Source: an uncultured Pelagibacteraceae bacterium
GTDB taxonomy: Bacteria > Pseudomonadota > Alphaproteobacteria > Pelagibacterales > Pelagibacteraceae
Direction: 5' to 3'
DNA length: 64,000 bases
Assembly (NCBI GenBank): GCA_902612325.1
Contig: CACMDB010000002.1
Location: 88,001-152,000, forward strand
The notes below the pieces were generated by a model. The model saw only the letters and a program-made list of their open reading frames with translations. It was not told the DNA's origin and did no database searches. Both the position numbers and the translations under genes were made by a program. Positions 41,810-50,801 of this stretch are shown piece after piece (positions within the stretch are counted from its first letter, which is position 1; every line of letters begins with the position of its first letter).

Positions 41810-42784
41810 TTAAATTTGAATATTTGCGAGTGACTCTGGTAGTTCTTCTCCGAAACATCTTTGATAGTATTCAGCAATTGTATTTTTTTCAATTTCATCA
41901 CATTTATTTAGAAAAGTGACTCTAAATGCATATCCTACATCTTTAAAAATTTCTGCATTTTCAGCCCAATGCAATACAGTTCTTGGACTCATTACAGTAC
42001 TTATGTCGCCAGCTATAAATCCTTTTCGAGTTAATGATGCAACTTTTATCATATTTGATACTTTTTCTTTACCTTTAGGATTATTCAAAGATTTGTTTTT
42101 CGCTAATATAATATCCATTTCTTTATCAAGACTTAGATAATTTAGTGTTGTTACAATATTCCATCTATCCATTTGACCTTGATTGATTTGTTGTGTTCCA
42201 TGATAAAGTCCAGTGGTATCTCCCAAACCGACTGTATTTGATGTAGCAAATAATCTAAAAAATTTATTTTGTTTTATGACCTTATTCTTGTCTAAGAGAG
42301 TAAAGTTACCCTCAGCTTCAAGAACTCTTTGAATAACAAACATTACATCAGGTCTTCCAGCATCATACTCATCAAAAACTAAAGCAACTGGATTTTGAAT
42401 TGACCATGGCAAAATACCTTCATTAAATTGTGTAACCTGTTTTCCTTCTTTAAGGACGATGGCATCTTTTCCAATTAGATCTATTCTACTGATGTGGCTA
42501 TCTAAGTTTACTCTAATACAGGGCCAATTTAATCTAGCAGCAATTTGTTCTATATGTGTAGATTTTCCTGTACCATGATAACCTTGCACTAGAACTCTTT
42601 TGTTGTGTGCAAATCCAGAGACAATTGCAAGTGTAGTATCTCTATCAAATTTATAATTTTTATCTATTTCTGGGACATACTCGCTTTTTTCAGAGAATGC
42701 GTCTACTTCCATCTCAGAATCAATCCCAAATGATTGTTTCAATGAAATTTTAATATCTGGCTGAATGTTAAGATTGGGTGTCAA
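41810..42784 (-). CDS. cobS: CobS-like MoxR-type AAA+ ATPase
   Basis: 324 residues. The Walker A motif [14 protein letters not shown] is near 69-82 and the Walker B motif [12 protein letters not shown] near 133-144. Sensor motifs ([14 protein letters not shown]) and the arginine finger region (SPRTVLHW) follow. It belongs to the CobS branch of MoxR AAA+ ATPases, which use ATP to remodel a partner through a VWA protein. It lies between cobT and the J-domain gene; its start overlaps the latter by 17 bp. Confidence 0.87.
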   Translation of the reverse strand: MTPNLNIQPDIKISLKQSFGIDSEMEVDAFSEKSEYVPEIDKNYKFDRDTTLAIVSGFAHNKRVLVQGYHGTGKSTHIEQIAARLNWPCIRVNLDSHISRIDLIGKDAIVLKEGKQVTQFNEGILPWSIQNPVALVFDEYDAGRPDVMFVIQRVLEAEGNFTLLDKNKVIKQNKFFRLFATSNTVGLGDTTGLYHGTQQINQGQMDRWNIVTTLNYLSLDKEMDIILAKNKSLNNPKGKEKVSNMIKVASLTRKGFIAGDISTVMSPRTVLHWAENAEIFKDVGYAFRVTFLNKCDEIEKNTIAEYYQRCFGEELPESLANIQI

Positions 42785-43301
42785 TTTTTTTCCTATATGT
42801 ATTTTTTAACTGTGTATAAGCTAAAGTTATTAACTTTAGTTTTTCCTCATATTTTTTATTTCCGGCATTCATATCAGGGTGAAATTTTTTGACAAGTGTT
42901 TTGAATTTTTCTTGAACTTTTTGCCATTTTAAACCTACGGAAACACCTAATATACTAAAGGCTTTAATATCTTTATGGTCAAATTTAAATTGACGCATAT
43001 GATTGAATTCACTTTTAAATTTATCATTATCCATTTCATCTTTTAAAGTGTTATTCCATAAAACTTTAAAAAAATTATCAGACGAACTAAAACTTTGAGT
43101 AGGTTTATGCCAAATCATATCTGACTTTAAAAAATTAATTACTTGATCATCATTCATACCGGAAAAATAATTCCAATTTTTATTAAATTCTTTAACGTGT
43201 TCTAAACATAACATTCTATATTTTTTACTATTATCCTTTTCAACAGGCGCTTTATATTCGCCAATTTCTTTACAATTATTCCAGTCGCAAATATTTTTCA
43301 T
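42768..43301 (-). CDS. J-domain (DnaJ-like) protein
   Basis: 177 residues. The J domain is at the C-terminus (about 115-172) and has the essential HPD in [12 protein letters not shown]. The N-terminus holds a small Cys/His arrangement (CDWNNC ... CLEH, residues 4-35) that could bind zinc. It would stimulate DnaK for a specific client. The order bolA / dnaJ-like / cobS / cobT is seen across alphaproteobacteria, which suggests a shared function for the AAA+/VWA pair and the chaperone. The start codon is only 18 bp from the divergent bolA ATG. Confidence 0.85.
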   Translation of the reverse strand: MKNICDWNNCKEIGEYKAPVEKDNSKKYRMLCLEHVKEFNKNWNYFSGMNDDQVINFLKSDMIWHKPTQSFSSSDNFFKVLWNNTLKDEMDNDKFKSEFNHMRQFKFDHKDIKAFSILGVSVGLKWQKVQEKFKTLVKKFHPDMNAGNKKYEEKLKLITLAYTQLKNTYRKKIDTQS

Positions 43302-43319
43302 GATAATATAATTACATTT

Positions 43320-43580
43320 ATGAATATAAATGATTTAATTGCAATCGTAAAAAAAAAATTACAAAATCAAATTGCTTTGGAGAGTATATTGGTTGAAGAT
43401 AAATCTTTTCTCCATAAAAATCACGTTGGAAACCAGGCAGGTAAATTTCATCTTAAAATTTCCTTAGTATCAAAGGAACTTAAGCAAATGAAAAGAATTG
43501 ATAGTGATAAAAAGATTTACAAAATTTTAAATGAGGAATTAAATAAATATATTCATTCTATTCAAATTTTAATTAATTAA
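43320..43580 (+). CDS. BolA-family protein
   Basis: 86 residues with the BolA fold: helix 1 IVKKKLQNQIALESILVED, the FHLKISLVSKELKQMKRI core, and a KIYKILNEEL C-terminal helix. BolA/IbaG proteins pair with monothiol glutaredoxins and handle [2Fe-2S] clusters. The typical invariant His is present in HVGNQAGKFH. It is divergent from the J-domain gene by 18 bp and overlaps the convergent aroB end by 12 bp. Confidence 0.85.
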   Translation: MNINDLIAIVKKKLQNQIALESILVEDKSFLHKNHVGNQAGKFHLKISLVSKELKQMKRIDSDKKIYKILNEELNKYIHSIQILIN

Positions 43581-44675
43581 TTCATTTTTTAAGAATCTAT
43601 TTAAATTTTTTACTGAGTATTCTTGATTTAAAATTGTTTGGCCCATTTTTTTCAATAAAACTAACTTTATTTTATCAGAATTGTTTTTTTTATCAGTTTT
43701 CATAAATTTAATAATTTTATCAAGATCTCTCCTTTTAAAATATTTTTTAATATTTGAAGGTAATTTTGAATTTTTATAGTGATCAGAAATTAATTTATAA
43801 TCATTAGAATTTAGGAATTTATTCTTATAGCTAAATTTTAATGCAACCATCATTCCTAGGATAACAGCTTCACCATGATTTAATCTTTTAGAATATCCTA
43901 ATGAAGCTTCAAATGAGTGACCAAAAGTGTGACCAAAATTTAATTTTTTTCTTAAGTTGCTCTCTTTTTCATCTTTTTCAACTACGTCTTTTTTAATTTT
44001 ACAACTCTCAAATATTGCCCTTTCTATATAAGGAGATTTAAGTTTGATAATGTTATCAAAATTCTGATCCAAATATTTAAAGAATTTCTTTTTAGAGATT
44101 ATAGAGTGTTTTAAAATTTCACCGTACCCACAAACAATTTCTCTTCTATTGAGTGTTTTTAAAGTATCTATATCGCTTATGACTAATTTCGGCTGATAGA
44201 AGCTACCAATGAGATTTTTTCCATATTTAGAATTTACTCCTGTTTTGCCACCAATCGATGAGTCTACTTGAGCCAAAAGAGTGGTGGGGATATTTACAAA
44301 ATGCAATCCTCTTTTAAATAAACTTGCAGCAAAACCTCCAACATCTCCAGTTATACCTCCTCCTATTGCTAATAAACTATCCTCTCTAGAAAAATTTTTA
44401 TTAAGTAAAATTTCTAAAATTGAATTTATAGTAGTTTGGTTCTTATTTTTTTCATTGGCATTAAAATTGAATAAGAATATTTTTTTATTTCGTAGTTTTT
44501 TTTTAATTTCAGAAATAAATTTTTTAGGAACTTTTCTGTCAACTACCAATAAACATTTTTTTGATTTAATAGAATTGTTGACCATCAAACTTGATATTTT
44601 TGAAATAAGATTTTTTCCAATAAATATTGGATATTTTTCAGAATTAGTCTTGATTATTAATTTAATTGGTTTCAT
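43569..44675 (-). CDS. aroB: 3-Dehydroquinate synthase
   Basis: 368 residues. The NAD-binding GGGITGDVGGFAASLFKRG motif is near residues 107-125 and the metal ligands lie in the GHTFGHSFE segment near 245-253 and the upstream Glu. It converts DAHP to 3-dehydroquinate, the second step of the shikimate pathway. It overlaps aroK by 4 bp, the common aroK-aroB operon. Active-site segments TTLLAQVDSSIGGKTGVN are intact. Confidence 0.95.
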   Translation of the reverse strand: MKPIKLIIKTNSEKYPIFIGKNLISKISSLMVNNSIKSKKCLLVVDRKVPKKFISEIKKKLRNKKIFLFNFNANEKNKNQTTINSILEILLNKNFSREDSLLAIGGGITGDVGGFAASLFKRGLHFVNIPTTLLAQVDSSIGGKTGVNSKYGKNLIGSFYQPKLVISDIDTLKTLNRREIVCGYGEILKHSIISKKKFFKYLDQNFDNIIKLKSPYIERAIFESCKIKKDVVEKDEKESNLRKKLNFGHTFGHSFEASLGYSKRLNHGEAVILGMMVALKFSYKNKFLNSNDYKLISDHYKNSKLPSNIKKYFKRRDLDKIIKFMKTDKKNNSDKIKLVLLKKMGQTILNQEYSVKNLNRFLKNELIN

Positions 44676-45175
44676 ATAATATCTAAAATTTTATCTACAA
44701 TTTCTTTTTTAGTTTTATTGTGACAATCAATTTTATTTTGCGCTTTTGCATAATATTTATTACGATTTTTTATCATATTTTGTAGATCACTATTAGAAAC
44801 ATTATAAGCTAACGGTCTTTTAGCACTTTTTCTTATTCTTTGGATTAAAATATCATCCTTGGTTTTCAGCCAAAAAGATATGTGGTTCTCTAAAACCTCG
44901 TTTCTTATATTTTTATTTAAAAAAGCACCACCACCCAGAGACACTACTATTCCTTTAATTTTCATGAGTTCTAAAGTAATTTTTTCCTCGTATTCTCTGA
45001 AAAATTTTTCACCTTTGTTTTTGAATATATTTGAAATTTTCATTTTAAGCTTATTTTCTATGTAATGGTCAACATCATAAAAATCTAATTTTAGTTTTTT
45101 TGAAACTAAAAATCCAATAGATGTTTTACCAGATCCCATCATACCTAAAAAAACAATATTTCTATCAGATTTCAT
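44672..45175 (-). CDS. aroK: Shikimate kinase
   Basis: 167 residues from the Met at 45175. The Walker A motif GMMGSGKT lies at residues 11-18, the shikimate-binding segment YDVDHYIE near 33-40 with the following FRXXE (FFREYEE), and LGGGAF near 79. It phosphorylates shikimate for chorismate synthesis. A longer in-frame start at 45238 would add 21 residues not typical of AroK and would cross the start of the opposite-strand small membrane protein, so the shorter form is preferred. Confidence 0.93.
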   Translation of the reverse strand: MKSDRNIVFLGMMGSGKTSIGFLVSKKLKLDFYDVDHYIENKLKMKISNIFKNKGEKFFREYEEKITLELMKIKGIVVSLGGGAFLNKNIRNEVLENHISFWLKTKDDILIQRIRKSAKRPLAYNVSNSDLQNMIKNRNKYYAKAQNKIDCHNKTKKEIVDKILDII

Positions 45176-45232
45176 AATTTTCTTTATTGAAAAACCACAA
45201 ATATGTCTTAATTTGAAATTAGTTAAAAGTAT

Positions 45233-45412
45233 ATGCAATTTATAAAAAAAACAAGTTCAAGCCGAAGTATTGTGGGTATTGTAACTAAATTAGTTTTACT
45301 TTTGCTAGTCTTTTTTTTAATTATTTTTTTACTGAACAAGATTGATTTTCCAGCTCCTAAAAAAGATATAGATAAAACAATTCCTAATGAAAATTTTAAA
45401 ATTGTTAAATAA
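45233..45412 (+). CDS. 59-residue single-span membrane protein
   Basis: The ORF starts MQFIKKTSSSRS and continues with a hydrophobic helix at about residues 13-34. A Pro/Lys-rich hydrophilic tail follows (NKIDFPAPKKD ... NENFKIVK). The topology is a basic cytoplasmic N-terminus with the tail outside. The last 26 bp overlap the start of the secreted 591-residue protein gene, so the two are very likely translated together. No family is recognised. It is slightly below the usual size cut-off for gene callers. Confidence 0.72.
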   Translation: MQFIKKTSSSRSIVGIVTKLVLLLLVFFLIIFLLNKIDFPAPKKDIDKTIPNENFKIVK

Positions 45413-47162
45413 AAAAAATTTTTTTATTTTATTTTTTTTATTTTTTATTTCTATTGCAAGTGCAGAAGAAAAACCAGTTGATATTTGGAATATAGATAAA
45501 AAAGAGATTGAAGAAAAAAAAATAACAAATAATTCAGAAATTTCAAATGGGGAAAATATATTACAAGAGAGTATCGAGCCAAGTGTGTTTGGAATGCAAA
45601 ATCAAAATCAAAAATCAATTATTAATCTTGATGAAAAGTTTGATACAAATGAAATTAAAATAATCGGATTATATGACCCTGAAGACTATGGTCTCAATGT
45701 AGATATGTGGGCTAATTCAGATGGAGACCAATTAGAAAATTTGCTTACAAAACTGAATAAGATGAATCTTTCTAATGATGCAATTGAAATTATTAATACT
45801 TCACTCTTAATTAATGCTCATAGTCCAAAAAAAAATATATCAGACAACGAATTTCTAAAATTAAAGTCAGATTGGTTAATTAAGAACTCAAACCTAGATT
45901 TAATCGAAGAATATTTAATTCAAAATCAAATAATTAATTTACACCCAGAACTCACAAAATATCTTGTGGATGAACATCTCTCTAATTCAAAAATTGACAA
46001 AGCTTGCAGTGTTTTTTCAAAAAATAATGAATTAATTACAGATGAGTATTTATCCAAATTTAACATCTATTGTTTGATTAAAAATAATAAAAGAGAGGAA
46101 GCACAATTAATTTTAGATTTAAAAAAAGAAACAGGCTTTAAAGATGAATATTTCGAAAAAAAAATAAATTATTTACTAAAATACTCAAAAAAAATAGATG
46201 ATTCAGTATCTGAAAAATCAATATTTGATTTTTACTTAGCCCATCAAACAAATCCTAATTTTAATTTCGAACCTAACGATAAAACTAAAAAAATAATTTG
46301 GAAATATCTTTCATCTGCAAATTTACTCGGTTCATTTAAACAAATTGATGTTTCAGAAATTGAGAAAATAGGAACTATAGAAAAAGCTGTTCATGATAAA
46401 AATTATCCAGAAAAAGAATTATTTAATTTATATAAAAGATTCCAATTTAATTTTAATCAACTTCTCAATGCTCAAAATGAATATAAAAAACTCTCTAAAA
46501 TTGAAGGGAGGGCTCTAATTTATCAGAAAATTTTACTCGAGTCAGAAATGGTAGAAAAATTAAAGTTATTAAGAGTATTAAAGAATTCCTTTAAAGATGA
46601 TGATTTAGACAAAGCGTTTGATTTAGAATTGAAAATTTTTCTCGATAAAATTAATCCAGTAGATATACCAGATAATTTAACAAGTTTTTATTATACAAAT
46701 ATTCAAATTGAAAAGGATGAAGATAAAAAAATTAAGTTTAACAATGATATAATGCATCAATCAAAACTAATTAATTACTTTAACGGTGATTATGCTAGTT
46801 CCAAAATTTCTAAAGACACAAATAATTTTTTAAAAAAGATAAAAAAAAACAAAAAATATTTTCTATCTAAAAAAGATATTATATTTTTAGAGTCGTTAAG
46901 ATATGATGGAATTGAAATTTCAGAAAAATATGATGATTTGTATCAAATTGATGAAAATGAAATCCCTACAGATATACAAATTATGATTAATAATAGTGAG
47001 ACTGGTTTAGCACTTTTGAGAATTGCTGAAGTGATTGGACAAGATGAAATTGACAGAATAGATGAAGATACAATTTATTTTATAATCACAGCTCTCAATA
47101 AGCTTAATATTGATTGGATGAGAAATAAGATATTGCTTAAAGTTCTTCCTTTAAAAGTTTAA
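45387..47162 (+). CDS. Exported protein of unknown function
   Basis: 591 residues. A clear Sec signal peptide covers residues 1-26 (basic start, a run of Phe/Leu/Ile, then SIASAEE with cleavage after ASA). The mature part is helical and acidic, with helical-repeat-like blocks. A GLYDPEDYGLNVDMWANSDG stretch near residues 97-116 resembles a motif I associate with large uncharacterised periplasmic proteins of alphaproteobacteria; that link is from memory and weak. It overlaps the upstream 59-residue membrane protein by 26 bp and precedes def-fmt-truA. I do not assign a function. Confidence 0.7.
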   Translation: MKILKLLNKKNFFILFFLFFISIASAEEKPVDIWNIDKKEIEEKKITNNSEISNGENILQESIEPSVFGMQNQNQKSIINLDEKFDTNEIKIIGLYDPEDYGLNVDMWANSDGDQLENLLTKLNKMNLSNDAIEIINTSLLINAHSPKKNISDNEFLKLKSDWLIKNSNLDLIEEYLIQNQIINLHPELTKYLVDEHLSNSKIDKACSVFSKNNELITDEYLSKFNIYCLIKNNKREEAQLILDLKKETGFKDEYFEKKINYLLKYSKKIDDSVSEKSIFDFYLAHQTNPNFNFEPNDKTKKIIWKYLSSANLLGSFKQIDVSEIEKIGTIEKAVHDKNYPEKELFNLYKRFQFNFNQLLNAQNEYKKLSKIEGRALIYQKILLESEMVEKLKLLRVLKNSFKDDDLDKAFDLELKIFLDKINPVDIPDNLTSFYYTNIQIEKDEDKKIKFNNDIMHQSKLINYFNGDYASSKISKDTNNFLKKIKKNKKYFLSKKDIIFLESLRYDGIEISEKYDDLYQIDENEIPTDIQIMINNSETGLALLRIAEVIGQDEIDRIDEDTIYFIITALNKLNIDWMRNKILLKVLPLKV

Positions 47163-47183
47163 AAATTAGTTTAATTATTTATT

Positions 47184-47705
47184 ATGCTTAAAGAAATTGT
47201 TACTGTTCCAGATGAAATATTAAAAAAAATATCTGATCCAATTGAAAAAGTTGGAATTAATGAAAAAAAATTAATTGAAGACTTATTTGAAACAATGTAC
47301 CACTCAAAGGGAATTGGTCTTGCTGCAGTTCAAGTAGGTATACTAAAAAGAGTTTTAGTTGTTGACGTTTCGAAAAAGGGAGAAGAAAATCAACCAATTG
47401 CATTAATCAATCCTGTAATAAAAAACTTAAGCGAAGAGACATCGGTGTACGAGGAAGGTTGTCTATCAATACCTGAAACTTTTATTGAAATTGAGAGACC
47501 AAAAATTTGTGAAGTGGAATATATTGACGAAAAAGGGGAGAAGAAAAATCTTAAATGTGGTGGGCTTTTATCTACTTGTATTCAACATGAAATAAATCAT
47601 TTAGATGGAAAATTAATTATTGACCATTTATCAAAATTAAAGAAAGATTTTATCATAAAAAAAATTTCAAAAATTAAAAAAAATCCAGACAGAATAGTAG
47701 TTTAA
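47184..47705 (+). CDS. def: Peptide deformylase
   Basis: 173 residues with all three motifs: GIGLAAVQVG (residues ~45-54), EGCLSIPE (~92-99, metal-ligand Cys) and QHEINHLDG (~134-142, HExxH). It removes the formyl group from nascent proteins. It is followed by fmt after 2 bp, the usual def-fmt pairing. Confidence 0.96.
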   Translation: MLKEIVTVPDEILKKISDPIEKVGINEKKLIEDLFETMYHSKGIGLAAVQVGILKRVLVVDVSKKGEENQPIALINPVIKNLSEETSVYEEGCLSIPETFIEIERPKICEVEYIDEKGEKKNLKCGGLLSTCIQHEINHLDGKLIIDHLSKLKKDFIIKKISKIKKNPDRIVV

Positions 47706-47707
47706 AG

Positions 47708-48640
47708 ATGGCAAATAAGATTATCTTTATGGGTACCCCAATATTTTGTGTTCCTATTTTAAAATCTCTATATCAAAATGGTTATAATATTTCTGTGGTT
47801 TTTACTCAACCACCACAAAAATCTCATAGAGGACAAAAAATTAACAAAAGTCCAATTCAGGGCATCTCTGAAACTTTAAATATAGATTATAGAACACCTA
47901 AGACACTTAAGGATAATCAAGAAGAGTATGAATTTTTAAAAGAATTAAATGCTGATCTTGCAATAGTGTGTGCATATGGACAAATAATTCCTGAAAATTT
48001 TTTAAACTTAACTAAAAAAGGTTTTGTGAATATTCACGCCTCAATTCTTCCTAGTTGGCGAGGCGCAGCGCCAATTCAGAGATCAATTATGAATTTAGAT
48101 CCTGAAACGGGCATAAGTATTATGAAGATCAAAAAAGAATTGGATAGCGGACCAGTTAGTAATATTTATAAAATCAAAATAGATCAAAACCAAAATGCTC
48201 AAGAAATTTCAGAAAAACTATCCGCTTTAGCTGCTGAAAAAATTTTAGATAATGTGGATGATATACTTGAAGATAAGGCGAAGTTTATTGATCAGGATCA
48301 TTCAAAAGCCACTTATGCAAAAAAAATTGATAAGGAGGAGTCACGGATTGATTGGGACGAAGATGCCTCTAAAATAATTGGAAAAATAAATGGATTATTT
48401 CCCTCCCCAGGTGCTTCTTTTAGTTTTAATGGCGAAAGATATAAAATTTTGAAAGCCGAAATTGGTAATGGCATAGGTCAAGTTGGAGAAATAATTTCAA
48501 ATCAGCTGGAAGTAGCATGCAATAAAAACCAATCTATTAAGATTCTCGAAATTCAAAGACAAGGAAAAAGACCACAAAAAATTAGCGAATTCATGTTGGG
48601 CTCTCAAATTAAAAAGGGCTTAAAGTTATCAAATGTTTAG
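47708..48640 (+). CDS. fmt: Methionyl-tRNA formyltransferase
   Basis: 310 residues. The GART fold has the substrate-binding SILPSWRGAAPIQRSI segment near residues 111-126, and the folate-binding catalytic Asn-His-Asp region is intact (NIHAS ... GISIMKI). The C-terminal OB-fold domain begins around 205. It formylates Met-tRNA(fMet). Its end overlaps truA by 8 bp, so def-fmt-truA form one operon. Confidence 0.96.
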   Translation: MANKIIFMGTPIFCVPILKSLYQNGYNISVVFTQPPQKSHRGQKINKSPIQGISETLNIDYRTPKTLKDNQEEYEFLKELNADLAIVCAYGQIIPENFLNLTKKGFVNIHASILPSWRGAAPIQRSIMNLDPETGISIMKIKKELDSGPVSNIYKIKIDQNQNAQEISEKLSALAAEKILDNVDDILEDKAKFIDQDHSKATYAKKIDKEESRIDWDEDASKIIGKINGLFPSPGASFSFNGERYKILKAEIGNGIGQVGEIISNQLEVACNKNQSIKILEIQRQGKRPQKISEFMLGSQIKKGLKLSNV

Positions 48641-49373
48641 GTATCAAATATTAATTGAATATGAGGGTACTAATTTTAGGGGGTGGCAAATTCAAAAAAA
48701 AGGAAAAACTGTCCAGGGGTTATTACAAGAGAAAATTTCAAAACTTTTAAAAGAAAAAATCATAATATATGGGGCTGGAAGATTAGATGTTGGTGTACAT
48801 GCCAAAGAACAGTCAGCACATTTTGATTGTAAAAATAAGATTATCAAAATTGATAGGTTTTTAAAATCAATCAATCATTTTTTAAATAAAGATGGAATAG
48901 CAATACTTAAAATAACAAAAAGAGGTAATAATTTTCATGCTAGATTTTCAGCTAAAATGAGAGTTTATAATTATGTGATTATTAATCGGATTAGTGGACC
49001 AGTTTTAGATAAAAATAGAGGCTGGCATATTATAAAAGATCTTGATTTAAAATTGATGAAAGGTGCTGCAAGAAGATTGATTGGTACTAAAGATTTCAGT
49101 ACTTTTAGAAAATTGAGTTGTAGGGCTAAAAGTCCAATAAAGACTATGAAATCTGTAAAAATTAGATCTACAAAAAATAAGATTGAAATAGAATTCAGAT
49201 CTCAATCTTTCTTACAACAACAAGTTCGGTCTATGGTTGGTTGTTTAAAATATGTTGGGGAAGAAAAATGGACATTAAAAAGATTTGTAAATGTAATGCA
49301 GTCTAAAAAAAGAGAATTGTGTGCTCCACCTGCACCACCTCAAGGTCTCTATTTAACGAAAGTTATTTATTAA
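48633..49373 (+). CDS. truA: tRNA pseudouridine(38-40) synthase TruA
   Basis: 246 residues. The catalytic Asp lies in GAGRLDVGVHAKEQ near residues 49-62; the usual motif is GRTDAGVH, so two flanking positions differ but the essential Arg-x-Asp is kept. The RFSAKMRVYNY and FLQQQVRSMVG segments are family features. It makes pseudouridine in the tRNA anticodon stem. It ends convergent with the SET-domain gene with a 21-bp overlap. Confidence 0.95.
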   Translation: MFRYQILIEYEGTNFRGWQIQKKGKTVQGLLQEKISKLLKEKIIIYGAGRLDVGVHAKEQSAHFDCKNKIIKIDRFLKSINHFLNKDGIAILKITKRGNNFHARFSAKMRVYNYVIINRISGPVLDKNRGWHIIKDLDLKLMKGAARRLIGTKDFSTFRKLSCRAKSPIKTMKSVKIRSTKNKIEIEFRSQSFLQQQVRSMVGCLKYVGEEKWTLKRFVNVMQSKKRELCAPPAPPQGLYLTKVIY

Positions 49374-49847
49374 TTTTTTTTTATTACTCATCGCAAACTT
49401 TCGGTGTATTCGCCATCTACTTTCCTCACGAATTATAAAACCACAACAATTTTTTGATTTACATTTACAAGGAAATTGCTTGTAATCTTCCTTATCAAAA
49501 CTAAAACCATAATCACAAGTTATTTCTTCGCCCTTTTTAATATCTCTATCAGCTGTTATCCAAATTTTTAAACCCTTCCCATCATAACGTGCGTTCGCAT
49601 CACAACTATGATTTACCAATCCAGCAATATTAAATGAGAAATCACCATCTAAGGTATATTTTTTATTTAGAGTAAACAGATAAATAGGTTTTTTATTGTC
49701 ATATTTATTTGACTCTTCAACTTCTTTATTTGTAATTATTTTTCCTAAGTAATTAATAATTTTTGTACCTTCTTTGATATTTTTAGAAGCATAAAGTCCA
49801 CGACCTTTGTTATCAATTTTTGATTTTCTTATTTTGTATAGTTTCAT
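49353..49847 (-). CDS. SET-domain protein
   Basis: 164 residues and almost nothing but a SET fold. GRGLYASKNIKEGTKIINYLG is split across residues 14-34, NHSCDANARYDG lies near 96-107, and EITCDYGFSF near 125-134. A post-SET Cys cluster follows (CKCKSKNCCG near 140-149). SET proteins are SAM-dependent lysine methyltransferases; all the usual cofactor and Tyr positions appear present. The bacterial target is unknown; ribosomal or DNA-binding proteins are candidates. It lies 30 bp downstream of a histone-deacetylase-like gene on the same strand. Confidence 0.83.
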   Translation of the reverse strand: MKLYKIRKSKIDNKGRGLYASKNIKEGTKIINYLGKIITNKEVEESNKYDNKKPIYLFTLNKKYTLDGDFSFNIAGLVNHSCDANARYDGKGLKIWITADRDIKKGEEITCDYGFSFDKEDYKQFPCKCKSKNCCGFIIREESRWRIHRKFAMSNKKKLINNFR

Positions 49848-49877
49848 GAAGTTGATTTATGATGGGCTAGATATTTA

Positions 49878-50801
49878 TCAATTGAATTCTACCAATGCAT
49901 TGACATGTTCGTTAGCGCTTTCTGCTAAAGCATTTAAATCATATCCACCTTCAAGTATAGAAACAACTTTACCTGCGGTAAACTTATTAGTAGCCGCTAA
50001 TGTTCTTTTAGTAATTTCATAAAAATCTTTTGAACTAAGTTGAAATTGAGCTAATGGATCATCTTTATGTGCATCAAAACCTGCTGAAAATATGAGAAAA
50101 TCTGGTTTATATTGAACTAATCTTTCTAATACCCTATCAAATGCATTAAAGTATTCTTCTGAGTTCGTCCCAGCAGGCAAAGGGATATTCAATGAATTAT
50201 TAAAGTCTCCTTTATCTTTATCAGTTCCACCCCCAGGATAAAAGGGATATTGATGCGTAGAAATATATAATGAATTTTTATTATTACGCATGACATCATA
50301 ATTTCCATTACCCCAGTGCACGTCAAAATCTACACAGGCAATTCTTTTGTATTTATATTTTGACACTAAATAGTTTGTTGCTACTCCCGCGTTTGATATA
50401 CAACAAAATCCCATAGCTTTATTTTTTTCAGCATGGTGCCCAGGTGGTCTAGCCAAACAGAATGCATTTTTAAATTGATTACTCTCTATTCCATCTATTG
50501 CTCTTATTGTTGAGCCTGCAGCATCAAAAACTGCTTTTTTACTTTCAGGCGATACAACAGTATCACCATCTAGAAACTTAAGGCCTTTTTGGGGAAAAGA
50601 GTCTTTTAAATTATTTATATAGTCTTTTGAATGTGTCATAGACAATATATCATCAGGAACATTATCTGGCTTATCCCAGATTAGGTCTTTTCTTTTTTTT
50701 AACTTTTCTTTTATAGCAATTACTCTTTTAGGCTGCTCAGGATGACCATCGCCAGTGTTATGTTTCGCATAGGAGTCAGAATTTATGATCGCTGTTTTCA
50801 T
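49878..50801 (-). CDS. Histone deacetylase-superfamily amidohydrolase
   Basis: 307 residues. The start is SDSYAKHNTGDGHPEQPKR; the catalytic core is ARPPGHHAEKNKAMGFC near residues 117-133; the metal ligands are in DFDVHWGNGN near 158-167 and SAGFDAHKDDPLA near 243-255. The family removes acetyl or similar groups from lysine, polyamines or other amines via zinc. Bacterial members include acetoin-utilisation AcuC-like and acetylpolyamine enzymes; the substrate here is not determined. It overlaps dapE by 4 bp. Confidence 0.86.
   Translation of the reverse strand: MKTAIINSDSYAKHNTGDGHPEQPKRVIAIKEKLKKRKDLIWDKPDNVPDDILSMTHSKDYINNLKDSFPQKGLKFLDGDTVVSPESKKAVFDAAGSTIRAIDGIESNQFKNAFCLARPPGHHAEKNKAMGFCCISNAGVATNYLVSKYKYKRIACVDFDVHWGNGNYDVMRNNKNSLYISTHQYPFYPGGGTDKDKGDFNNSLNIPLPAGTNSEEYFNAFDRVLERLVQYKPDFLIFSAGFDAHKDDPLAQFQLSSKDFYEITKRTLAATNKFTAGKVVSILEGGYDLNALAESANEHVNALVEFN

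Noticed and set aside
45176..45238. A 21-residue longer start for shikimate kinase
   Set aside because: The extension is not typical of AroK and would overlap the start of the opposite-strand 59-residue protein.
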